A stretch of DNA of 64,000 bases from Jutongia huaianensis (lineage in GTDB: Bacteria > Bacillota > Clostridia > Lachnospirales > Lachnospiraceae), in contig NZ_JACRSX010000001.1 in assembly GCF_014384985.1 (NCBI RefSeq), positions 406,468 to 470,467 of the forward strand, read 5' to 3'. Both the position numbers and the translations under genes were made by a program. Of this stretch, positions 35,993 through 44,773 are shown piece after piece (positions within the stretch are counted from its first letter, which is position 1; each line of letters starts with the position of its first letter). A model generated the notes under the pieces. It saw only the letters and a program-made list of their open reading frames with translations. It searched no databases and was not told the origin of the DNA.

Positions 35993-36325
35993 ATGGTATT
36001 TAACACTGGCTCTGCGCTATTGGATGCCATTGTGCTTGCCGTTGTGGAACGTTCCTCCGAGGGTACCTACGGTTATAAGATCACGCAGGACGTCCGTTCC
36101 GTTATAGATGTTTCTGAATCAACGCTTTATCCGGTACTGCGCAGACTCCAAAAGGATGACTGCCTTTCTGTATATGATAAGGAATGCGGTGGCAGAAACC
36201 GCCGTTATTACCAGATCACAGAACAAGGCCGGGTACAGTTAAACCTCTATCGGCAAGAATGGCACAATTATTCCCACAAGATCAGTCAACTGCTTTTGCA
36301 CACTTCATCGGACACAAGATTATAA
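35993..36325 (+). CDS. PadR-family transcriptional regulator
   Basis: 110-residue winged-helix repressor of ordinary PadR size: LDAIVLAVVERSSEGTYGYKI, LYPVLRRLQKDDCLSVYD, GRNRRYYQITEQGRVQL. It aligns end to end with the first 95 residues of the 30322 protein, so the two arose by duplication. RBS AAAGGAG. Head of the second PadR-HAAS-toastrack operon and probably autoregulating through the palindromes at 35904-35937. Confidence 0.93.
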   Translation: MVFNTGSALLDAIVLAVVERSSEGTYGYKITQDVRSVIDVSESTLYPVLRRLQKDDCLSVYDKECGGRNRRYYQITEQGRVQLNLYRQEWHNYSHKISQLLLHTSSDTRL

Positions 36326-36347
36326 ATGAAAAGAAATGAGGAAAACT

Positions 36348-37190
36348 ATGACCAAATATGAATTTTTAGGAGATTTAAGCCGTTTATTAGCGGATCTTCC
36401 GGAAGAAGAACGCAAACAGGCTCTGCATTATTATGAAGATTACTTCGCCGATGCCGGAGAAGATAACGAGCAGGCGGTTCTGACGGAGCTGGGTTCACCA
36501 GTGGAAATCGCAGAGCAGATCAAAAATGATAACACCGAAAATATTTCCTATGGAGAAGGTACTGTTTCTCGCGCTACAGATGCCCCCCAGTTATACGAGA
36601 CATCAGAACACGCGCAGAATAAACATACACAGAATACCTCCGAGACGGAGGATGGCTGGCATAAAATGCACGGTTCGCAAAATACCGGTTCATCAAACAA
36701 TGACGGATGGAATCAGACTTCCGGCAATTATGATAACGCAAATGGAGATCAGGCTGCTTATCAACAGACAGGGCAGCAAAAATCCGGCTTTTTTGCCAGA
36801 ATGGACCACAACAATATTCTCATAATGATTGTTGTGCTAGTCATCACCTCACCGATCTGGGGAACCGCACTGGTTAGTATTGCCGGTATCCTTTTAGGTA
36901 TTGTAAGTGCAGTTATCGGCATCTTCGCCGCAATGATCTTTGGCGGTGCCGGGTCTGCCATCGGAGGCGTCGCCGCAATCATAGGCGGGATCATCGGTAT
37001 CATTGCCGGAAAGACAGCCGGAGGCATCCTTACTATCGGCGTCGGATGTCTGTTATTTTCTCTCGGCTCCGCTTTCTGTTACCTTGGAATATTCCTTGTC
37101 ATCCGATTATTTCCGTTACTCTGGAAACAACTTCAACATTTTTGGGACTGGATCACAGGAAAGCTTACAGGAAAGGAGCAGTCTTATTAG
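36348..37190 (+). CDS. HAAS-domain (DUF1700) membrane protein
   Basis: 280 residues. HAAS domain at the N-terminus (KYEFLGDLSRLLADLPEEE, HYYEDYFADAGEDNE), a polar Asn/Gln/Ser-rich linker of about 90 residues (75-150), then a hydrophobic Gly/Ile-rich region with about four transmembrane helices. ATG 36348 has GAGG upstream and starts exactly at the conserved domain. It begins 22 bases after the PadR gene. Paralogue of the 33485 protein. Confidence 0.9.
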   Translation: MTKYEFLGDLSRLLADLPEEERKQALHYYEDYFADAGEDNEQAVLTELGSPVEIAEQIKNDNTENISYGEGTVSRATDAPQLYETSEHAQNKHTQNTSETEDGWHKMHGSQNTGSSNNDGWNQTSGNYDNANGDQAAYQQTGQQKSGFFARMDHNNILIMIVVLVITSPIWGTALVSIAGILLGIVSAVIGIFAAMIFGGAGSAIGGVAAIIGGIIGIIAGKTAGGILTIGVGCLLFSLGSAFCYLGIFLVIRLFPLLWKQLQHFWDWITGKLTGKEQSY

Positions 37191-37203
37191 ACGAGTGTAA
37201 ATT

Positions 37204-38154
37204 ATGAAAAAAAGAAATATATTTTTGTTTATTTTGTCCGGAATATTTTTCATTGGCATATTGTGTATCATTGCAGGAATTCACATGGGAGGAACTCTTT
37301 TTTCCTTTCATCTGACCCCAAAAACATCATCAAAGGCATATACAGAAAGCGGCTTCATGACTCTGTCGGATAAAGAGAGTTCACAGATCACAGGCTTCGA
37401 TTTCGATATCCAGGCACAGGAGGTCGTGATCCAGTCCGGAGATTCTTATGGCATTGAAACAGAGAATGATAATGAAAATAACCGCTATCACTCCTACATC
37501 AAAGATGGTATCTGGCATGTAGAAACTCCTGACAATGCCAGGGCGAATGTTACGATTCTCGACCACACCGTCTACATTCCTTTTGGACATAGAAAGGCAA
37601 ATGCCAGTCCCTATACGATCACACTCCCTTCTGATGTAACCTTTGACAAGGCAAAAATTTCCTTAGCCGCAGGCGAATGTCGTATCAAAACTCCCCTGAC
37701 AGCCGGACAAACTACTATTAAGATCGGTGCCGGTGCATTAAGCGCAACGCAGTTGCAGTCAGAAAGATTAAATATCAAAATCGGTGCTGGGGAAGGTATT
37801 ATCGACAACCTTCAGGTTACAGAAAAGTGTACTACAAAAGTAGGTGTTGGAAATCTGGAACTTGGAAAAACGAATATCGTTTCCAACATTCACAATCTGA
37901 ATTCTGAAACAGCCATGGGAAACACAGAAATCACAGGAAAACTAACGGGAAACAACACATTAAAATGTTCTACCGGTAATCTGGATCTGACATTGGCCGG
38001 AAGAAAAAGTAATTATAGTTTCAGTACAAATACCACCATGGGAGACATTACCTTCGAAAAGGACTCACAGTCCGAAAACACATCTACTGAGAATTATGGC
38101 GATGTAACCCTCAAATGCAGTATGGGAGCCATCACGGTAGATTTTATGAACTAA
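37204..38154 (+). CDS. Membrane-anchored toastrack-domain (DUF4097-like) protein
   Basis: 316 residues: one transmembrane helix at about 6-26, then beta-solenoid repeats (SPYTITLPSDVTFDKAKISL, TTIKIGAGALSATQL, LNIKIGAGEGIIDNLQ, GNTEITGKLTGNNTLKCS). Paralogue of the 34882 protein, sharing the KLTGNxxLxxxxGNxxxxL pattern. It starts 13 bases after the HAAS gene with no strong RBS, so translation is probably coupled. Last gene of the second operon. Confidence 0.85.
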   Translation: MKKRNIFLFILSGIFFIGILCIIAGIHMGGTLFSFHLTPKTSSKAYTESGFMTLSDKESSQITGFDFDIQAQEVVIQSGDSYGIETENDNENNRYHSYIKDGIWHVETPDNARANVTILDHTVYIPFGHRKANASPYTITLPSDVTFDKAKISLAAGECRIKTPLTAGQTTIKIGAGALSATQLQSERLNIKIGAGEGIIDNLQVTEKCTTKVGVGNLELGKTNIVSNIHNLNSETAMGNTEITGKLTGNNTLKCSTGNLDLTLAGRKSNYSFSTNTTMGDITFEKDSQSENTSTENYGDVTLKCSMGAITVDFMN

Positions 38155-38190
38155 AAAGAAACTGATAACAATTCATGTACCAGTTCCTTT
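38155..38190 (-). terminator. Probable terminator between toastrack gene and trmL
   Basis: AAAGAAACTG (38155-38164) and CAGTTCCTTT (38181-38190) form a 10-bp stem on the minus strand with one G-U pair, followed by TTTT. Serves trmL; may also act weakly on the plus strand. Confidence 0.55.
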
Positions 38191-38197
38191 TCTGTTA

Positions 38198-38704
38198 TTA
38201 TTTATTGTGCCAATGCAGCCGGTGAAGCTGTCCGTCTCTCTCTGCCTCCAGAAAGCTGTTCTGGCGTAATGCCTCGTACAATACGATCGCAACGGAATTG
38301 GAAAGATTCAGCGAACGGATATTATGGTTCATAGGAATGCGGATGGCATTTTTTTCATTGTCCACAAGGATTTCCTCCGGTATACCGGCGCTTTCTTTTC
38401 CAAACATAATATAGGCGTCCTCCGGATAAGAAACATCAGTATATGTCTGATGCGCCTTTGTCGTGGCCATAAACATATTGCCGGCAGCCTGTGGATTCTT
38501 TTCGAGAAAATCCTCGTAACAGTCATAGACTGTGACATCCAGTTTATCCCAGTAATCCATTCCCGCTCTTTTCAACATTTTATCGCTGATCTGAAACCCC
38601 AGAGGCTCGATCAGATGAAGTCTGGAGCCGGTCGCACAGCAGGTACGGCCAATGTTTCCGGTATTGGCCGGTATCTCCGGCTCAAGAAGTACAATATTTA
38701 TCAT
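38198..38704 (-). CDS. trmL: tRNA (cytidine/uridine-2'-O-)-methyltransferase TrmL
   Basis: SPOUT methyltransferase modifying the wobble base of certain leucine tRNAs. 168 residues with the TrmL signatures INIVLLEPEIPANTGNIGRT, MFGKESAGIPEEIL and IRIPMNHNIRSLNLSNSVAI, the trefoil-knot SAM site. Length normal, RBS AGAGGAAA. Runs minus-strand with the aminotransferase 33 bases upstream. Confidence 0.94.
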   Translation of the reverse strand: MINIVLLEPEIPANTGNIGRTCCATGSRLHLIEPLGFQISDKMLKRAGMDYWDKLDVTVYDCYEDFLEKNPQAAGNMFMATTKAHQTYTDVSYPEDAYIMFGKESAGIPEEILVDNEKNAIRIPMNHNIRSLNLSNSVAIVLYEALRQNSFLEAERDGQLHRLHWHNK

Positions 38705-38737
38705 ACATTTCCTCTTTTCTAAACAGCCACTCCGATA

Positions 38738-39901
38738 CTACTTTCTATGCCTTTCGATAAACCGCTCTATCCGCTCCAATGCAACCTTCAGATCATCAAT
38801 GGAATACGCGTAGGAGATACGAAGGAACCCCTCCCCGCAACGACCAAAGGCAGTACCCGGTACAACTGCTACTTTTTCTTCCTCCAGAAGCTTTGTTGCA
38901 AATTCATCCGATGTCATCCCAAACTCCTTAATGCTTGGGAATACATAAAATGCACCAAACGGTTCAAAGCACTTCAGCCCCATATCACGGAACGACTTCA
39001 TCAGGAAATTTCTCCGCTGATTGTATGCTATTCTCATACGCTCTACATCATCATCCCCGTCACGCACAGCGCTGATGGCTGCATACTGACTCAGGGTAGG
39101 TGCACACATAATTGCAAATTGATGGATCTTGAGCATCTGCTTAATGATAGGCTTCGGTCCGCAGGCATATCCCAGACGCCATCCGGTCATAGCATAAGAC
39201 TTGGAAAATCCATTGATCACAATAGTTCTTTCCTTCATCCCCGGCAAAGACGCAATGGATACATGGTCTCCGCTGTAGGTCAGCTCAGAATAAATCTCAT
39301 CTGAGATCACATAAAGATCGTGCTCTCTGACCACCTCTGCAATATCCTCCAGATCCTCTCTGGTCATAATGGCTCCCGTCGGATTGTTAGGAAATGGCAT
39401 GATCAGAATCTTAGTTTTGTCTGTGATGGCATCCAGAAGCTGCTGCTTCCTTAACTTAAACTCATCCTCTTCCTTTAACTCAATGATCTTTGGCACACCA
39501 TCTGCCAGAACGATACACGGCTCATAGGATACATAGCTTGGCTGTGGCAGAAGAACCTCATCTCCCGGATCAAGCATGGCACGAAGTGCCCCATCAATGG
39601 CCTCACTTCCACCGACTGTCAGATAAATCTCTCCTGCCGGATCATAAGATAACCGGAAACGTCGTTTCAGATAATTGGCAATCTCCTCCTTCAGCTCTTT
39701 CAAGCCGGCATTAGAGGTATAAAAGGTTCTTCCCTGCTCCAGGGAATAGATTCCCTCTTCACGAATATGCCATGGTGTATCAAAATCAGGCTCTCCTACA
39801 CCGAGAGAGATCGCATCCTTCATCTCACTGACGATATCAAAAAATTTACGGATGCCGGAAGGCTCAATACTCTGTACTTTCTTAGATAATGGGTCTCTCA
39901 T
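38738..39901 (-). CDS. PLP-dependent class I/II aminotransferase
   Basis: 387 residues, fold type I. Motifs: SLGVGEPDFDTPWHI, YTSNAGLKELKEEIANYL, MPFPNNPTGAIM, VISDEIYSEL and the Schiff-base lysine in NGFSKSYAMTGWRLGY. The closest familiar group is aromatic/aspartate-type aminotransferases, but the substrate cannot be fixed from sequence. It overlaps the Lrp/AsnC-type regulator upstream by 4 bases (ATGA), so it is coupled to it. That regulator probably controls it in response to an amino acid. Confidence 0.9.
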   Translation of the reverse strand: MRDPLSKKVQSIEPSGIRKFFDIVSEMKDAISLGVGEPDFDTPWHIREEGIYSLEQGRTFYTSNAGLKELKEEIANYLKRRFRLSYDPAGEIYLTVGGSEAIDGALRAMLDPGDEVLLPQPSYVSYEPCIVLADGVPKIIELKEEDEFKLRKQQLLDAITDKTKILIMPFPNNPTGAIMTREDLEDIAEVVREHDLYVISDEIYSELTYSGDHVSIASLPGMKERTIVINGFSKSYAMTGWRLGYACGPKPIIKQMLKIHQFAIMCAPTLSQYAAISAVRDGDDDVERMRIAYNQRRNFLMKSFRDMGLKCFEPFGAFYVFPSIKEFGMTSDEFATKLLEEEKVAVVPGTAFGRCGEGFLRISYAYSIDDLKVALERIERFIERHRK

Positions 39902-40386
39902 GGGGTAATCAACATCCTTTCTGAATCGTGCTTTTCATCGGTCATGATCAGACCGTGCTCTTTGTATTTCTTAAGTACGAAATATGTCGCGGTACTTGTA
40001 ATATACTCCAGTGTAGACAGCTTTTCCGTTACAAAACGGGAAACTTCTTTCATGCTCTTTCCCTGAATGACTACGGTCAGGTCAAAGCCACCGGACATCA
40101 GATAGACACTTTCTACCTCTTCAAACTTGTAGATTCTCTCTGCTACTTTATTAAATCCCATATCGCGCTGTGGTGTTACCTTTACCTCGATCAGGGCAGT
40201 AACCTTCTCACAATCTGTTTTATCCCAGTTGATCAGGGTCGGATAACCGCAGATCACCTTGTTATCCTCCATCTCTTTAATCTCATGCTCAATGGTATCT
40301 GTTCCTGTATTTAACATCGCAGCCAGATCCTCCGTAGACCGGCGGCTATTCATACTGATCGCATCTAATATCTGTTTCTTGATCAT
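39898..40386 (-). CDS. Lrp/AsnC-family transcriptional regulator
   Basis: 162 residues: N-terminal winged helix (ILDAISMNSRRSTEDLAAML) and a C-terminal RAM/ligand-binding domain (TALIEVKVTPQRDMGFNKVAERI, VYLMSGGFDLTVVIQGKSM). This group senses amino acids and forms ring-like oligomers. Start with AAAGGAAAGG upstream. It overlaps the aminotransferase gene, which is likely its target. Confidence 0.92.
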   Translation of the reverse strand: MIKKQILDAISMNSRRSTEDLAAMLNTGTDTIEHEIKEMEDNKVICGYPTLINWDKTDCEKVTALIEVKVTPQRDMGFNKVAERIYKFEEVESVYLMSGGFDLTVVIQGKSMKEVSRFVTEKLSTLEYITSTATYFVLKKYKEHGLIMTDEKHDSERMLITP

Positions 40387-40422
40387 ATCAATATCCCTTT
40401 CCTTTCATTTGATTCTTATTTC

Positions 40423-41409
40423 CTACTGATAAATCTTATAAAGCTGATCACTACCTGCCGGTTCCAGAAAACGTGTTTCTTCTCCGCTTCGAATAATACG
40501 GTCATTGCCCTCTGTGGCTCTGCCTATAACAGCAGCCGGTATCCCCTGCTCTGCCAGCTCATCCACCAGTTTGTTACCGTGCGGTGTCCCGATCAGCATA
40601 CTTCCGCTGGAGATCAGCATGTATGGATTGATATCGTAAAACTCACACAGCTCAATGGTTTCCTGCCGGATCGGTATCTTGTCCAGATCAGCGATGATCC
40701 CTACGCCGGATGCCTCTCCTACTTCCCACAATGCACCGAATATGCCACCCTCGGTAACGTCGTGCATTGCTGTGACACCGGCATTTACCGCGACTGCAGC
40801 CTCCGGTACCACCGAAATATAATCTCTCATAGCCGCTGCCGCATCGATGATCTGCTCCGGTATCCGTGTCAGCAGCTCCTCCCGCTTCTCCTCTGCAATA
40901 ATGGAAGTGCCTTCCAGCCCTGCCCATTTCGTCATAACAAGGTCATCATCCGGCCGAAGCCCTCCTGTAGAAACAAGCTTATCTTTTTTTACTTTTCCAA
41001 CTCCGGTTACTGTAATAACCGGCCGGTTGACAACATCTGAAATCTCTGTATGACCGCCCATTACTTCAATATGAAGACGATTTGCAGCCAATATGATCTC
41101 CTCCATAAGATCGTGCAGCTTTTTCTCACGGGTCCGTGGCGGCAGGATCACGCATGTAAGGATTCCCACAGGCTCTGCACCACTGGAAGCCAGATCATTG
41201 GCAGTAATATGTACCGCCAGTGTTCCCATACCCTTGGATGCCCCTGTAATTGGGTCTGTCGAAAAAACAAGCACCTCATCCTCCGCTGTCTCGATGGCAG
41301 AGCAGTCCTCACCCACACCCGGATGCAGTAATACCTCCGGACGAAGATGCTTGATCTGTTTAAACACTGCTCTTTTCAGTACGTTCTCAGGTACCTTTCC
41401 TATCTCCAT
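40423..41409 (-). CDS. AIR-synthase-family (HypE/PurM/ThiL-like) protein
   Basis: 328 residues of the PurM fold that binds ATP: GVGEDCSAIE as the metal/ATP loop, STDPITGASKGMG, VHITANDLASSGAEPVGIL, MGGHTEISDVV and HDVTEGGIFGALWE. It resembles HypE-like stand-alone AIR synthase proteins, but no hyp genes are nearby, so hydrogenase maturation is not supported by context. Gene stands just upstream of the Lrp-type regulator on the same strand. Substrate unknown. Confidence 0.85.
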   Translation of the reverse strand: MEIGKVPENVLKRAVFKQIKHLRPEVLLHPGVGEDCSAIETAEDEVLVFSTDPITGASKGMGTLAVHITANDLASSGAEPVGILTCVILPPRTREKKLHDLMEEIILAANRLHIEVMGGHTEISDVVNRPVITVTGVGKVKKDKLVSTGGLRPDDDLVMTKWAGLEGTSIIAEEKREELLTRIPEQIIDAAAAMRDYISVVPEAAVAVNAGVTAMHDVTEGGIFGALWEVGEASGVGIIADLDKIPIRQETIELCEFYDINPYMLISSGSMLIGTPHGNKLVDELAEQGIPAAVIGRATEGNDRIIRSGEETRFLEPAGSDQLYKIYQ

Positions 41410-41503
41410 AATAATCTTACATTCCTTTCCCCGTCCGCAGACTTTGAACCGCAGACCTTCTATACTTTCGTCATCCTTCAGTCCTGTATCTTAAATCCTG
41501 TTT

Positions 41504-43162
41504 TTATCTTGCAACAGCCTTTCCACCGGTACTCTCCAATGTCTTCGCTGTATTTTTTTTGTTGGTATTTTCTGTAGTATTTTTGTTTGTCGTTGTATTG
41601 GTCGTATTTTTCCCGGTACTGTTTCCTGATGTACCGGAAGTATTTTTCTTTGTATTGCTGCCGGATGATTTGCTTCCCCTGCTTTGTGAACCTGTCGCAG
41701 ATTTTGGACTGGCACTGGAGGTATCCTTTTTCTTTGATTTATCCGACGGAGATGAACTTGCTGCCGGACTTGCGGATCCCGGTGCCGGTGTTGCCGGCTG
41801 CTTTCCTACTGTCACATACTGTGGAGAAGCATTATATGCGCTGGTATTGACCTGTACCTTATCGGTCTGTACCCCATTAACCTTGATGATCTTCCAGAGC
41901 TTTGCTTTATAACCTACATGGGCGGACTGTGTCACAGAACGATAGCTTGCCGGCAGGTCAGGATCCTCTGTTACAACTTCTTCCCCCGGTTCAATCGTAT
42001 CCGTGATCTCAGACTCAAAAGAAATCTCTCTCCCAGGCTCTCTGGTTTCATGACCGTACACACGGAAGGACAAAATCCCACCGGATGCACTTCCCATAAT
42101 ATAAATAGGATAATCTGTATTATTTTTAAATTTGAAATCCTTATAATCTCCGGAGATCGCCGCATCCCGTGAAACCGGAACATATGCGACAACCATGGAA
42201 TGAGGCGACCGTTCAACCACCTTAAGCTCCGCATTCAGTACGGCATTGTAAAGTGTCGTTGAAACCTGACAAACTCCTCCGCCAATACCGGAAACAACCT
42301 TACCGCTGGAATACTCCGGTGCTGATTTGTAGCCATTGGCTTCTGTTCTGTCCTTGATCACCTTGATCGTGGAAAATGTCTCTCCCGGTGCCAGCACGGT
42401 TCCATTGATCCTGCCTGCTGCCGTGGCAACATTACTGGAACGCTCTACCTGGTACGTTGCATAGGTAGTAGAATATTTACCAAGAAGATCCGTACACTGG
42501 GATGCTTCCTCCTGTGTAAACTTCGGCTGTGTCACCTGAACATCTGCGTTTACCTCTATGGTATCCTTTTCTGCTGCTTTCTTGTCTAAAAGTGCCTTCT
42601 TAATGGCATCAGAGGTATTCTCAACCTGTACCTCCATACCTTCCCTTGATCGCGTCGCCTTTAACGCACCGTTTTTAAATTTCAAACGGGAATCCTTTGC
42701 TTTAATATCATATGCAGAACACTTTGTCTCTACAAAACTCTTTAACGTATCTTCATCAATCTCCGGCTCCAGTGCAACATCCTTCTCGCCCTTCTCAGCT
42801 TTACGGATCTCCTGAAACTTCTCCCAGAGATTTCCCTTCTTTCCGATCTGAAGCGCTTCTCCGGCGTAATCCTTCTCCGGGATCGTCAATCCAGCCTCCT
42901 GCGCTGTGGCTTCTACCAGATAGTCCTGCACCGAAACCACCAGACTCTGCTGCTGTCTGTCCGCAATATAGGTCTCAACCTTCTTCTGCGCCTGCTCCTT
43001 CGTAAGTCCTCCCACATCAATGGAACCGATGGATACCCCATCACAAATCTGTGTTTTATTACCAAAATTATCCTTTGCAAACAGTGTTACAATACCTGCA
43101 ATCGCAACTACTGCAATACAGCCTGCCACAAAAATTGCCGTCAATGCTTTGTTTCTTTTCAT
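41504..43162 (-). CDS. VanW-family cell-wall protein with putative peptidoglycan-binding domains and Ser/Thr-rich tail
   Basis: 552 residues: N-terminal membrane anchor or uncleaved signal (8-28), PG-binding-4-type repeats (GVSIGSIDVGGLTKEQAQ region, 40-230), VanW domain (ETFSTIKVIKDRTEANGY, GGGVCQVSTTLYNAVL, RSPHSMVVAYVP), a short G5-like region, then from about 465 a low-complexity Ser/Thr/Lys/Asn/Pro tail. Extracytoplasmic; VanW proteins are linked to cell-wall and glycopeptide contexts, but their reaction is unclear. Start has GGAAGAG upstream. Appears to be a single gene. Confidence 0.88.
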   Translation of the reverse strand: MKRNKALTAIFVAGCIAVVAIAGIVTLFAKDNFGNKTQICDGVSIGSIDVGGLTKEQAQKKVETYIADRQQQSLVVSVQDYLVEATAQEAGLTIPEKDYAGEALQIGKKGNLWEKFQEIRKAEKGEKDVALEPEIDEDTLKSFVETKCSAYDIKAKDSRLKFKNGALKATRSREGMEVQVENTSDAIKKALLDKKAAEKDTIEVNADVQVTQPKFTQEEASQCTDLLGKYSTTYATYQVERSSNVATAAGRINGTVLAPGETFSTIKVIKDRTEANGYKSAPEYSSGKVVSGIGGGVCQVSTTLYNAVLNAELKVVERSPHSMVVAYVPVSRDAAISGDYKDFKFKNNTDYPIYIMGSASGGILSFRVYGHETREPGREISFESEITDTIEPGEEVVTEDPDLPASYRSVTQSAHVGYKAKLWKIIKVNGVQTDKVQVNTSAYNASPQYVTVGKQPATPAPGSASPAASSSPSDKSKKKDTSSASPKSATGSQSRGSKSSGSNTKKNTSGTSGNSTGKNTTNTTTNKNTTENTNKKNTAKTLESTGGKAVAR

Positions 43163-43316
43163 AATGTCGTCTCTTCCTTATTTTTGCTTATTACATTATT
43201 TTAATCATATTACAGGCAAATCGCAAGTCAAAGATTTTCCCCGTATTTGACAATTTTTCGTACATTATGTATATTGAAAAAGGGCAAAACCAGCATTTTC
43301 TTATACACTGAAAAAA

Positions 43317-43335
43317 GCAGATGAAATACATCTGC
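43317..43335 (-). terminator. Small terminator hairpin after the 34-residue ORF
   Basis: GCAGATG (43317-43323) / CATCTGC (43329-43335), loop AAATA; on the minus strand followed by TTTTTT. Confidence 0.7.
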
Positions 43336-43355
43336 TCATTTATCGATGAAAACAA

Positions 43356-43460
43356 TTAACCTAAGTATCCGAGAACCATAGGAAGGACCATGGCAATAAT
43401 AAGTAATATACAGATAACCATCGCAATTCTCTGCTGATTTTTTTTGTTAAAAAAGTTCAT
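43356..43460 (-). CDS. 34-residue single-pass membrane protein
   Basis: Short frame from ATG 43460 to TAA at 43356: a basic, polar start (NFFNKKNQQRIA), then a transmembrane stretch of about 20 hydrophobic residues (MVICILLIIAMVLPMVLGYL). A very good AAAGGAG site lies 6-7 bases before the start and an intrinsic terminator 20 bases after the stop. That combination makes a real small protein likely despite its size. Unknown function; a small regulatory or stabilising membrane peptide is a guess. Confidence 0.65.
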   Translation of the reverse strand: MNFFNKKNQQRIAMVICILLIIAMVLPMVLGYLG

Positions 43461-43520
43461 ACGGCACTCCTTTCTTTGGCACTTTTACATAGCTTATCCC
43501 ATACAGGAGGATGATATCTT

Positions 43521-44132
43521 ATGCCAATTATACTCATATTCTTTATTCTATTCATAATCTGGGTCAACGTCAAGACCAAACGCGGAGCCACAGACAACTC
43601 TAAATGGGACACCTCTTACTGGGAAAAGGAACGGGAGGCCAATTTTGTCCGCAAAAAGGATATCAGCAATCTGGATTATATTACCATTTCTGAGGATGAA
43701 CTTCCCTTTTCCGATACTGCCGGGGGAGAAGAAAAATACCGGCAGGATGAAGTACGCCGCACACTATCATGTAAAATCCTTAATCTCTCCGGCATGAGTA
43801 ACGCAGATATCAAGCTTGCATACGGCACAGCCAACTTTCCGGAGCTTTCCATGTATGATCAGAATTATATCCTGTTGATTCGTAATCTGGGTCTGTGGGG
43901 CAGTTACCTTCACCATAATTGCGAGGGGCAGGATACCCGCGCCAAAATCATTCTGGAACGTGCCCTTTCGCTTGGCAGCGATATTAAGGATACCTATGTC
44001 TCACTGGCAGAAATTTATCTCGCCGAGCATCACCCGGAAAAGGTTCAGGAGCTGATCCGTCAGGTAGAGGCTTCTGATTTTGACTTAAAAGACTCTCTGC
44101 TCCGGGCCCTTAATGAACTTCTCCCGGACTAA
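43521..44132 (+). CDS. Membrane-anchored hypothetical protein with TPR-like C-terminus
   Basis: 203 residues. Residues 3-16 are hydrophobic (short N-terminal anchor), then a charged linker. A helical C-terminal part follows (KIILERALSLGSDIKDTYVSLAEIYLAEHHPEKVQELIRQV), which looks like one or two TPR-type helical pairs. Strong AGGAGG site. Its last 4 bases overlap the convergent 44129 gene. Function not recognised. Confidence 0.7.
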   Translation: MPIILIFFILFIIWVNVKTKRGATDNSKWDTSYWEKEREANFVRKKDISNLDYITISEDELPFSDTAGGEEKYRQDEVRRTLSCKILNLSGMSNADIKLAYGTANFPELSMYDQNYILLIRNLGLWGSYLHHNCEGQDTRAKIILERALSLGSDIKDTYVSLAEIYLAEHHPEKVQELIRQVEASDFDLKDSLLRALNELLPD

Positions 44133-44452
44133 AACAATCCCTTATACGGATTATCCCTTGCTTCAGTCCATTCTTCGATCCGTTCATCATAGATCTGACA
44201 AAGCCAGTCGTAGGCCTCGTCCAGTCCATCCTCTGTATAAACAAACTCCTTTACAGTCTTTTTCTTGTCAGGTGTTTTTTCAAAACAAAACGGCTCCGGC
44301 CAGATCGTCACACGAAGCACCGGTTCCGCCTCTTCCTGCTCCGGATCTTTATACTGCTCCAGCTGATAACGCATTCCCTGAAAGCTCGCCTTTAACACGG
44401 CTTTCTTATTGTAAAAGGACTTAATATCATAAATCGATTTTCTACTGTTCAT
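44129..44452 (-). CDS. Hypothetical 107-residue protein
   Basis: Charged, probably cytosolic protein. Notable segments: FYNKKAVLKASFQGMRYQ near the start, a VTIWPEPFCFEKT strand region and an aromatic end (DEAYDWLCQIYDERIEEW). No recognised family from memory. It lies between the convergent 43521 gene and the tRNA-Trp gene. A tail-to-tail 4-base overlap and good coding character support it as real. Confidence 0.65.
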   Translation of the reverse strand: MNSRKSIYDIKSFYNKKAVLKASFQGMRYQLEQYKDPEQEEAEPVLRVTIWPEPFCFEKTPDKKKTVKEFVYTEDGLDEAYDWLCQIYDERIEEWTEARDNPYKGLF

Positions 44453-44521
44453 TTCTCACTATGCCTTTCCTGTATTCAAGACCAAAGCAGGCAAACCCGC
44501 TTCAACTTTCAGCGTTTTCTG

Positions 44522-44565
44522 TAAAACAAAAATCCCATAAAAGACATCTCTGTCATTTATGGGAT
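44522..44565 (-). terminator. Terminator of tRNA-Trp
   Basis: ATCCCATAAA (44532-44541) / TTTATGGGAT (44556-44565), perfect 10-bp stem, followed on the minus strand by TTTTTGTTTT; just after the tRNA 3' end. Confidence 0.85.
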
Positions 44566-44572
44566 CGGTTAG

Positions 44573-44643
44573 CAGGGGTGGAAGGAATCGAACCCTCCTC
44601 TGGAGTTTTGGAGACTCTTATTCTACCGATGAACTACACCCCT
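44573..44643 (-). tRNA. trnW: tRNA-Trp (anticodon CCA)
   Basis: Cloverleaf on the minus strand: acceptor AGGGGTG/CACCCCT, D arm GTTC...GAAT, anticodon loop CTCCAAA with CCA at 34-36, T arm GAGGG-TTCGATT-CCTTC, discriminator G. The first anticodon-stem pair is an A-C mismatch, otherwise regular. CCA is not encoded. Confidence 0.95.
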
Positions 44644-44675
44644 GAATCGTAGTGGCAAATTCACACTGCCTGTCT

Positions 44676-44704
44676 AGTATACTATTCCATTTTGGTTTTG
44701 TCAA
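44676..44704 (-). promoter_or_regulatory. Promoter of tRNA-Trp
   Basis: Minus strand TTGACA (44704-44699) and TATACT (44681-44676), spacer 17, ending about 33 bases before the mature tRNA. Confidence 0.8.
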
Positions 44705-44773
44705 GAGATATTTTACAAAACTGCTGTAAAATGATAAGATATAATTATATTTACAGATACTCAGGAGGAATCT

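Noticed and set aside
40423..41409. Naming the AIR-synthase-like gene hypE
   Set aside because: The fold fits, but no other hyp genes or NiFe hydrogenase are nearby, so the symbol is not justified.
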